DNA of 64,000 nt, taken from the NCBI RefSeq assembly GCF_019798055.1, contig NZ_JAHOPH010000008.1, positions 62,001-126,000 of the forward strand. The letters run 5' to 3'. This DNA is from Salsipaludibacter albus (GTDB taxonomy: Bacteria > Actinomycetota > Nitriliruptoria > Nitriliruptorales > Nitriliruptoraceae). The notes beneath the pieces are model-generated. The model was not told the origin of the DNA, made no database searches, and saw only the letters and a list, made by a program, of their open reading frames with translations. The position numbers were made by a program, and so were the translations under genes. Positions 1-6,806 of this stretch are shown here, piece after piece; positions within the stretch are counted from its first letter, which is position 1; every line of letters begins with the position of its first letter.

Positions 1-2487
1 GTCCGCGACGAGGTGCTGGGCCTGGTCGCGGCCCAGATCGTCAAGAACAGCATGATCGTCCCGACCGGTGCGAAGGGCGGGTTCGTCCTGCACGAGCCAC
101 CGTCGGACCCGGCCGACCGCGTCGCCGCCATCACCGACGCCTACACCGTGTACGTCAACGGGCTGCTGTCGGTCACCGACAACGTGGTGGACGGCGAGGT
201 CGTCACCCCGGACGGGGTCCGGCGTCGTGACGGCGACGACCCCTACCTGGTCGTCGCCGCCGACAAGGGCACCGCCCGGCTGTCCGACACCGCCAACGCC
301 ATCGCCGACGCACACGGGTTCTGGCTGGGGGACGCGTTCGCCAGTGGCGGCTCCAGCGGGTGGGACCACAAGGCCCTGGGCATCACCGCCAAGGGGGCCT
401 GGACCGCGATCGCCCGCCACTTCCGCGAGCTCGGCGTGGACATCCACACCGACGAGATCACCGTGGTCGGGATCGGGGACATGTCCGGCGACGTGTTCGG
501 CAACGGGCTGTTGACCTCCCGGACGCTGAAGCTGCTGGCCGCCTTCGACCACCGCGACGTCTTCATCGACCCTGATCCGGACCCGGCGGCCTCGTACGCC
601 GAACGCCGACGGCTCTTCGAGCTGTCCACGTCGTCGTGGCAGGACTACGACCCGGACGTGCGCTCGCGCGGTGCCGTGGTCGCCTCGCGCACCGCCAAGG
701 AGGTCGAGCTGACCCCGGAGGTCCGTGAGCTGCTCCGGACCGACGAGCGGTCGATGGCCCCGGACACGCTCGTGCGGGCGGTCCTGCGGTTGCAGGTCGA
801 CCTGCTCTACGCCGGTGGCATCGGCACGATGGTCAAGGCGTCGACCGAGGACGCCGTCGGGGACCGCGCCAACGCCGACATCCGGGTCGACGCCGACGAG
901 GTCAACGCCCGCGTGTTCGGCGAGGGGGCGAACCTGGCCATCACCCAGCGTGGCCGGATCGAGTACGCCCGGCGTGGTGGCCGCATCGACCAGGACGCGG
1001 TCCACAACGCTGCGGGCGTCGCGATCTCGGACCGCGAGGTCAACGCCAAGATCCTGTTCGCCCCCGCCATCCGGGCGGGGTCGCTGACCCGTGCCGACCG
1101 CGACGAGGTGCTGCACGCCGCCACCGACGACGTGGTCGCGGCGGTGTGCCGGGACGTCGACGCCCAGGTGTGGCTGCTGTCGCGGGAACAGGACCGGTCG
1201 GCCGAGGACATCGGGGCCTACGCCCGCCAGCTCGACCGGCTGGAGGCCAGCGGGGTGATCGACCGTGAGGTCGACCTGCTCCCGTCGCGTGAGCAGATGG
1301 ACGCACGTGCCGGAGCGGGCGGCGGGCTGACCCGGCCCGAGCTGGCCACCGTCATGGCCGCGACGAAGCGGTCGCTGGCCGCGGCGGTCGTCGACAGTGC
1401 GATGGTCGACGCCACGGCCTGCCGTCCCGCCCTGCACGACTACTTCGCCCCGGCGATCCACGACCACCCGGCCGCGGACGTCGACGGTCACCGGCTGGCG
1501 CCGGACATCACCGCACTGCGGGTGGCCTCGTCGCTGGTCGACCGGGTCGGTCCGACCCACGTCGACGAGGTCGCGATGCAGGCCGACGTGCACCCGACGG
1601 CCGTCGTGGCGGCGCTGTGGGCGGCCCAACAGGTGCTCGACGCCGACGACTGGTGGGCCCGGCTGCAGGACCAGGCCACCGTCGTGCCGGCGACGACCCT
1701 CGCCGACGTGGCCGCGACGCTGGTCACCCTGCAGCAGGACGTCGCACGGGCGCTGCTGCGCGACGGTGGCGTCGGGCCGGACACGATCGACGAGGTGGTG
1801 GCCCGTCATCGGCCGGTCGCCATGGCCCTGCGACGCCACCTCGAGGACACCTGCACCGGCGCCGTCCTGCGACGACGGGTCGAGCTGCTGGACGACCTGG
1901 TCCCCGACGAGCTCGCCGCACCCGCGGCGCTGGCCGGTGACCTCGCGCGGCTGGCCGACGTGACCGCGCTGGTGACCGGCGCGCCGGCCCGTCCGACCAC
2001 CGACTCGCAACGCCACGATGCCCGCGTCCCGGACCGGGGTGGCGACGACCGAGACGACGACCGGAAGGACGACCTGCCGGGCGGGACGGTGCTGGACCTC
2101 CGCGACGACGACGTGCCGGACGGACTGGCCGGCCGGGTCCGCGACGCACTCGCGGCGCTGCACGTGGTGACCGATCGGTTGCACCTGGCCGACCTCGACG
2201 ACGCCGTGACCCGCCACCTCGGCCGCAGCACGACCACCGACGCCGACTGGTCACGCCGCCATGGCGAGGCCCTGCGCCACGACCTCGCCGGCCTGCGTCG
2301 GCGCGCCGCGGCGGTCGTGCTGGCCGACGGCGCGCAGGTGCTGGGCTCGCGTGCTCCCCGGGTCGTGGACCTGCGCCCGCGGATCGCCGCCGCGCTGCGA
2401 GCCCTGCACGGCGACGACGTCCGTCCTTCTGACGTCCTCGGCGCCACCGTCGCCGCCGTCCGCGACGTCGTCGACACCCTGGCCTGA
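1..2487 (+). CDS. gdh: NAD-specific glutamate dehydrogenase, large bacterial type (3' part)
   Basis: The gene is open from the first base of the window, so its start lies upstream; 828 C-terminal residues are visible. It matches the large (about 1600-1700 residue) NAD-glutamate dehydrogenases of the Streptomyces L_180 type, which deaminate glutamate to 2-oxoglutarate in the cytoplasm. Diagnostic segments are VPTGAKGGFV (residues about 20-29, with the catalytic lysine), GSSGWDHKALGITAKGAW (about 117-134), the nucleotide-binding VGIGDMSGDVFGNGLL (about 156-171) and GEGANLAITQRGRIEY (about 307-322). Near residues 663-700 there is an Asp/Arg-rich stretch that looks like a flexible linker before the helical C-terminus. 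The gene is convergent with holA and only 22 bp separate the two stops. Family assignment is firm; physiological direction is inferred from the family. Confidence 0.95.
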   Translation, partial: VRDEVLGLVAAQIVKNSMIVPTGAKGGFVLHEPPSDPADRVAAITDAYTVYVNGLLSVTDNVVDGEVVTPDGVRRRDGDDPYLVVAADKGTARLSDTANAIADAHGFWLGDAFASGGSSGWDHKALGITAKGAWTAIARHFRELGVDIHTDEITVVGIGDMSGDVFGNGLLTSRTLKLLAAFDHRDVFIDPDPDPAASYAERRRLFELSTSSWQDYDPDVRSRGAVVASRTAKEVELTPEVRELLRTDERSMAPDTLVRAVLRLQVDLLYAGGIGTMVKASTEDAVGDRANADIRVDADEVNARVFGEGANLAITQRGRIEYARRGGRIDQDAVHNAAGVAISDREVNAKILFAPAIRAGSLTRADRDEVLHAATDDVVAAVCRDVDAQVWLLSREQDRSAEDIGAYARQLDRLEASGVIDREVDLLPSREQMDARAGAGGGLTRPELATVMAATKRSLAAAVVDSAMVDATACRPALHDYFAPAIHDHPAADVDGHRLAPDITALRVASSLVDRVGPTHVDEVAMQADVHPTAVVAALWAAQQVLDADDWWARLQDQATVVPATTLADVAATLVTLQQDVARALLRDGGVGPDTIDEVVARHRPVAMALRRHLEDTCTGAVLRRRVELLDDLVPDELAAPAALAGDLARLADVTALVTGAPARPTTDSQRHDARVPDRGGDDRDDDRKDDLPGGTVLDLRDDDVPDGLAGRVRDALAALHVVTDRLHLADLDDAVTRHLGRSTTTDADWSRRHGEALRHDLAGLRRRAAAVVLADGAQVLGSRAPRVVDLRPRIAAALRALHGDDVRPSDVLGATVAAVRDVVDTLA

Positions 2488-2488
2488 C

Positions 2489-2507
2489 GCGCGTCCGAAG
2501 GATGCGC
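2489..2507. terminator. Small hairpin between convergent gdh and holA
   Basis: gcgcgtcc and ggatgcgc can pair over 8 bp (one G-U) around a 3-base loop, in the 22-bp gap between the two stop codons. It could terminate either transcript, but there is no T-run on either side, so the call is tentative. Confidence 0.35.
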
Positions 2508-2509
2508 AG

Positions 2510-3478
2510 CTAGGCGGTGGGGTTGAAGGGGGCACCGACGTCGCGGGGGGTGGCGAGGTCGAGGACGGCCAGTTCGAGCACGAGTGGCGCGTCCAGGGCA
2601 CTGCCGCCCTTGAGGTCGACGTCCAGGCGGGCCAGTCGGTCCTGGCACCAGGCGAGCTCGCCGGGGCTGAAGTTGCGGTTGGCGAGGGGCTGGACACGCC
2701 GGAACTGCCCCGGCGACATCCCGGCGGCCCTGTGGTCGCCACCGGCCCGGATGGTCAGCAGCTGGCGGAACCGCCACACCAGGGCACCGGCGATCATCAC
2801 CGGCTCGTCGTCGGCCTCCAGCAGGCCGCGCAACGCCACCAGGGACGCCACCACGTCACGGTCCACGACCGCGTCGACCAGCGTGAAGGTCGACTCGGTC
2901 GCGTGGCCCCCGATGACGTCGTCGACGTGCTCGGCCGTCAGGGTCGCGTCCGGCTCCAGCGTGGCGACGACCTGGGCGACCTGGCTGGCGATGGCACTGG
3001 TGTCGGTGCCCGCGTGGCGACGCAGCGCGGCCACGACCGTCCGGTCGGCCCGGACGTCACGCCGGGCGAACTCGTCACGCACCAGCGCGTCCCACGCGTC
3101 GCCCTTCCAGTCGGCGGGACGCTTGTGCTCGTGGATCTCGCCGACCTTCTTGACCCGGTTGACGATCGCCCGGATCTTGTTGGTGCCACGCGCGACGAGC
3201 ACCAGCACGGCGTCGGGGTCCGGAGCCTCCACGTACTCGGTGATCTCGTCCTTGAGCTCGTCGTCGGCCTTGAGCCCCTCGAGGCCCCGCACCACGATGC
3301 CGGTGCGGTCACCGAACAACGAGGTGGTCCGCAACGAGGGCAGGTGCTCGAGGTCGGCGACGTCGTGGACGTCGAAGGACAGCTCGGGGTCCTCGGTCGT
3401 GAGCCGGTCGACGAGGTCGGTCGTCGCCCGGTGCAGGAGGAGGTCGTCGTCGCCGTGGACGAGGTGGACGGGAGGCAT
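2510..3478 (-). CDS. holA: DNA polymerase III subunit delta
   Basis: This 322-residue protein begins MPPVHLVHGDDDLLLHRA and has the size and layout of HolA, the clamp-loader delta subunit that opens the beta sliding clamp at the replication fork. The N-terminal nucleotide-binding-like fold runs from the start to about residue 130 (GDDDLLL, then VLVLVARGTNK) and a helical C-terminal domain follows (LLEADDEPVMIAGALVWRFRQLLTIRAGG at about 220-250, the usual HolA segment). The reading frame stays open upstream to 4183, but only the ATG at 3478 gives a normal HolA N-terminus and the upstream part is antisense to another gene. In Actinobacteria holA normally directly follows comEC; here a regulator and a peptidase lie between them. 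Confidence 0.9.
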   Translation of the reverse strand: MPPVHLVHGDDDLLLHRATTDLVDRLTTEDPELSFDVHDVADLEHLPSLRTTSLFGDRTGIVVRGLEGLKADDELKDEITEYVEAPDPDAVLVLVARGTNKIRAIVNRVKKVGEIHEHKRPADWKGDAWDALVRDEFARRDVRADRTVVAALRRHAGTDTSAIASQVAQVVATLEPDATLTAEHVDDVIGGHATESTFTLVDAVVDRDVVASLVALRGLLEADDEPVMIAGALVWRFRQLLTIRAGGDHRAAGMSPGQFRRVQPLANRNFSPGELAWCQDRLARLDVDLKGGSALDAPLVLELAVLDLATPRDVGAPFNPTA

Positions 3479-3596
3479 GCGCAGCAGGCTACAACGGGGC
3501 TGGGACCCGCCACGGCGCCGACGACGCAACGACCGGGACCTACGCTGGCCGAGCCCCCGGGACCCACCAGCAGCCCGCACCGTGTGGAGGTCGACC

Positions 3597-3716
3597 GTGA
3601 CGGCGCCCCGAACCCTGTCCCCTGCCGCCGCCGTGCCCGCGCCGACCCCGTCGGCCGCCCGAGGCGTGGCCGCGCCGCGACGTGCGTCCCGGTCGACCCG
3701 GGGCACCGGGCGATGA
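3597..3716 (+). CDS. Possible 39-residue upstream ORF coupled to the XRE regulator
   Basis: A GTG at 3597 sits 6 bases after a good GGAGG and opens a 39-codon frame rich in Ala, Pro and Arg. Its TGA (3714-3716) overlaps the ATG of the next gene as ATGA. The following regulator has only a weak ribosome site of its own, so translational coupling from this short ORF would make sense. The peptide resembles nothing I recognise and its composition could be chance in GC-rich DNA, so it is listed as a candidate only. Confidence 0.3.
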   Translation: MTAPRTLSPAAAVPAPTPSAARGVAAPRRASRSTRGTGR

Positions 3717-4345
3717 GCGAGACGGGTGAGCAGGCCGTCCGCCAGGTCGGGGCGTCGATCCACCGGCTCCGGGTCGACCACGACCTGTCGCTGCGCCAAC
3801 TGGCGGCCGCGTCCGGGCTGTCCGCCGGCTACCTGTCGCAGGTCGAGCGCGGACTGGCCGCGATCGCGATCACCACGCTGGGCAAGGTGGCGGACGCCCT
3901 GCAGGTCCCGCTGGCCACCTTCTTCGTCCCGGGGGACGACGGCCTGCCCGACGACCGGCCGCCCGACGACCGGCCGCCCGACGACCGGCCGCCCGACGGC
4001 CCCCTCCCCCACATGACCCGGGCCGGCGAGGGAGCGGTGGTCGACCTCGGATCCGCGGACCGGACCTTCTGCCTCCTGTCGGTCCCGTCGCCGGGCAAGG
4101 TCCTCGAGCCGCTCCGGGTGACCGTCCGGCCGAGCGACCGTGACGACACCGCCTACACGCATCCGGGCGAGGAGTTCTGTCACCTCCTGTCAGGAACGCT
4201 GGTCTACGTCGTGGACGGCGTCGAGCACCGGCTGGGCCCGGGCGACTCGATCCACGTGACCTCGACCGTGCCCCACGCGATCCGCAACGACGGGGACGTC
4301 GACGCCGAGGCGATCTGGGTGCTGACACCGGTCCTGGTGGAGTGA
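3713..4345 (+). CDS. XRE-family transcriptional regulator with C-terminal cupin
   Basis: The 210-residue protein has an N-terminal helix-turn-helix of the XRE/Cro type (about residues 10-66; RQLAAASGLSAGYLSQVERG is the recognition region) and a C-terminal cupin_2 barrel (about 140-205; HPGEEFCHLLSGTLVYVVDG, then GPGDSIHVTSTVPHAIRN). Regulators of this design bind a small ligand in the cupin and often repress a neighbouring transport or catabolic gene. The two domains are joined by an acidic linker made of perfect DDRPP repeats. It is divergent from holA and in the same direction as the M64 peptidase gene, whose promoter carries an inverted repeat that could be its operator. The start was chosen because the HTH begins soon after it. 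Ligand unknown. Confidence 0.88.
   Translation: MSETGEQAVRQVGASIHRLRVDHDLSLRQLAAASGLSAGYLSQVERGLAAIAITTLGKVADALQVPLATFFVPGDDGLPDDRPPDDRPPDDRPPDGPLPHMTRAGEGAVVDLGSADRTFCLLSVPSPGKVLEPLRVTVRPSDRDDTAYTHPGEEFCHLLSGTLVYVVDGVEHRLGPGDSIHVTSTVPHAIRNDGDVDAEAIWVLTPVLVE
3946..4001 (+). repeat. 15-bp in-frame tandem repeat
   Basis: The unit gcccgacgaccggcc occurs three times in perfect tandem (3946-3990), followed by a partial fourth. It encodes the DDRPP repeats of the linker between the HTH and cupin domains. Unit length is a multiple of three, so copy-number changes would lengthen or shorten the linker without a frameshift. Confidence 0.9.
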
Positions 4346-4431
4346 GGGCCACGGACGACCGCCGACGACCAGGACCGGGTCACCTGGCGCGGCGACCCAT
4401 GTCGGCCCCAGCGCACACGCACGACCCGGGT

Positions 4432-4463
4432 GTTTGACGAGATCAAACGCCGATGCCTAGGGT
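4432..4463 (+). promoter_or_regulatory. Promoter with overlapping inverted repeat upstream of M64 peptidase
   Basis: TTGACG (4434-4439) and TAGGGT (4458-4463) are 18 bp apart, a plausible sigma-70-type promoter. The -35 element lies inside the inverted repeat GTTTGA-N5-TCAAAC (4432-4448), one of the few AT-rich words in this region. The position suits an operator, and the XRE regulator encoded just upstream is the obvious candidate protein. Confidence 0.5.
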
Positions 4464-4502
4464 GGCCGCCACCTCGCCCCCTGTCCCCCCGGAGGTCCCC
4501 CC

Positions 4503-6806
4503 ATGCTGCGACGCCTGCTGCTCCGATCCGCCGTGGCGCTCGCCGTCGTGGCCGCCCCGATGACCGTCCCGATGGCGGCGGTCGCCCAGGAGGCGCCCCA
4601 CGCCACGGTGGTCCCGATCCAGGTCACCGGTCCCCCGGCGGCCCGGTTCAACCTGGTCATCCTCGGCGACGGCTACACCGCCGAGGACATGCCACGGTTC
4701 CGTGCCCAGGTCGACGAGCACCTCAACGTGCTGTGGAGCATCGAGCCGTTCAAGTCCTATCGCGAGTACGTCAACGTCTACGCGATCGAGATCGAGTCGC
4801 CCGACAGTGGTGTCGACTGCGACCCGGACCTGGACTCGCCCGAGTTCGACACCCCGTTGGACATGGGCTTCTGGGGGGGCTGCAACCCCAACAGCGTCCA
4901 GCGGCTCCTGACCGTCGACCGTCGTGCCGCGATCGACTACGCCAACCTGGTCGAGGGCGTCGGGTCGAGCAACCGCCAACTGCTCGCCATCGCCAACAGC
5001 GACACCTACGGCGGGGCGGGTGGCTCGTACGCGACCGCGTCGGGTGGCAACGCCCTGTCGGCACTCATCACCCCGCACGAGCTCGGCCACTCACTGGGCG
5101 GACTGCAGGACGAGTACGACTACTACGGCCGCGGCGAGGAGGGTGCGCCCTACACCGGGGGCGAGCCCTCGTCGATCCACCACACGCTGCGGACCGAGCA
5201 GCAGATGCTCGACCAGCAGGCGAAGTGGTGGCGCTGGCTGGGCGAGGAGAGCGAGTCCGGTGGCGTCATCGGTCGCTACGAGGGTGGCATGTACGCAGGG
5301 TCCGGGATCTGGCGTCCCAGCCAGCACTCGATGATGAAGTCGCTGGGCTACTACTTCGACCAGGTGTCGCGCGAGCGGATGACCCAGCGGATCTCGTCGC
5401 GCACGTCGCTGGTGCAGTCCTCGACGCCGACGTCCGACCCGATCGGGGCGGACCGGGTCGTGTGGCTCGAGACCCAGCACCCGGTCAGCCACGAGCTGGA
5501 CGTGACCTGGAGGGTCGACGGGCAGGTGTTGGCCGACACGGCCAACGCCCGCAGCCTCGACCTCCGCGCGCTCGACCTCGACGGACAGCACACCGTGACG
5601 GCCACCGTCGTGGACCCGACCGCCTTCGTCCGGGACCCTGCCGTGCGCAGCTCCAACGCCCTCACGGCCACGCGCACTTGGACCGTCGACGCGAGCCTGG
5701 TCACCGAGGTCAGCGACGTCGAGCCCGCCATCACCGGGTCGACCAGCACCGCCGAGCCGGTCGGCGCCACCGACGTCGTGTACGTGGACACCACGCACCC
5801 GGTCGACCAGCGCTGGGAGGTGGACTGGTCCCTGGACGGGTCCGAGGTGTCCAACCCCGGCAACGACCGTGACCTCGCACTGGAGCCGTTCGGGCTGACC
5901 GGCACCCACACGCTGCAGGCCGACCTGGTCGATCCGGCCAGCGGGGCGGTCGTCGACAGCCGCCAGTGGCAGGTCGACGCCACCGACCCGCAGGTCAGCT
6001 ACGAGCTGTCCGAGCCACTGCTGGAGATCACCACGCCGGACGGCCCCGAGTACGTCTTCAACGGGCCGTTCACCATGGGCCTGGAGGCGACCGACGACAC
6101 CGACGGCTACGTGGTCCCGGAGTTCCGCCAGAACGGCGACGGCTGGTTCAACTACTTCGGCTGGCCGACCGACGCCGACGCGCCGTTCCTGTTCACCGCG
6201 GAGGGCACCGAGATCGAGTCGCTGGTCTACGGCAAGCTCGGCGAGAGCCGGGTGGTGCCGTGGGACGAGGCCGCACCGGGCTACGGCCGTCACCTCATCG
6301 AGTACCGCGCCATCGACCCGGCCGGCAACATCGGCGCCGCAGAGGGCTTCGTCGCCACGCTGCTGCCCGAGCCGCCTGCCTGCACCGACACGATCAGCGC
6401 GCCCCGTTCGGGCAGGCTGGTCGTCGCGTCCGGCGTCACCTGCATCGACGGCACCACGGTCAGCGGCCAGGTCGTCGTGGCCGCGGGCGCGAGCCTGGTC
6501 GCCACCGACGCCACGATCGCCGGACCCGTCCGGGCGTCCTCGGCGGCCACCGTGCAGTTGCTGACCACGACGGTCGAGGGACCGGTGTCGCTGACCGGCA
6601 CCACCCACGACGTCACGGTGGTCGGGAGCACGGTCGAGGGACCGTTGACCCTGGTGGACTCGACCACCGACCGCGACCCCGTGGTGGCCGGCACGACCGT
6701 CGAGGGACCGCTGCGCTGCTCCGGCAACGACCCGGCACCGGTCGACCTGCAGGCACCCAACGAGGTGCACGGGCCCGCGACCGGTCAGTGCGCCGACCTC
6801 GGCTGA
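4503..6806 (+). CDS. Secreted M64-family metallopeptidase with C-terminal repeat domain
   Basis: This 767-residue protein starts with a clear Sec signal peptide (residues 1 to about 29, ending AVAQEA). The catalytic zinc motif HELGHSLGGLQDEY is at residues 192-205, inside a segment typical of the M64 (IgA peptidase-like) family: FNLVILGDGYTAEDM near residue 50 and SMMKSLGYYFDQVSRE near 280. Two beta-sandwich-like repeats follow (about 300-500), and the C-terminal 130 residues carry short VEGP-type repeats that resemble a beta-helix. It should act outside the cell on proteins, but the substrate is not predictable. A GGAGG precedes the ATG by 7 bases. The 3' end overlaps the opposite-strand comEC by 194 bp. 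Confidence 0.85.
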   Translation: MLRRLLLRSAVALAVVAAPMTVPMAAVAQEAPHATVVPIQVTGPPAARFNLVILGDGYTAEDMPRFRAQVDEHLNVLWSIEPFKSYREYVNVYAIEIESPDSGVDCDPDLDSPEFDTPLDMGFWGGCNPNSVQRLLTVDRRAAIDYANLVEGVGSSNRQLLAIANSDTYGGAGGSYATASGGNALSALITPHELGHSLGGLQDEYDYYGRGEEGAPYTGGEPSSIHHTLRTEQQMLDQQAKWWRWLGEESESGGVIGRYEGGMYAGSGIWRPSQHSMMKSLGYYFDQVSRERMTQRISSRTSLVQSSTPTSDPIGADRVVWLETQHPVSHELDVTWRVDGQVLADTANARSLDLRALDLDGQHTVTATVVDPTAFVRDPAVRSSNALTATRTWTVDASLVTEVSDVEPAITGSTSTAEPVGATDVVYVDTTHPVDQRWEVDWSLDGSEVSNPGNDRDLALEPFGLTGTHTLQADLVDPASGAVVDSRQWQVDATDPQVSYELSEPLLEITTPDGPEYVFNGPFTMGLEATDDTDGYVVPEFRQNGDGWFNYFGWPTDADAPFLFTAEGTEIESLVYGKLGESRVVPWDEAAPGYGRHLIEYRAIDPAGNIGAAEGFVATLLPEPPACTDTISAPRSGRLVVASGVTCIDGTTVSGQVVVAAGASLVATDATIAGPVRASSAATVQLLTTTVEGPVSLTGTTHDVTVVGSTVEGPLTLVDSTTDRDPVVAGTTVEGPLRCSGNDPAPVDLQAPNEVHGPATGQCADLG

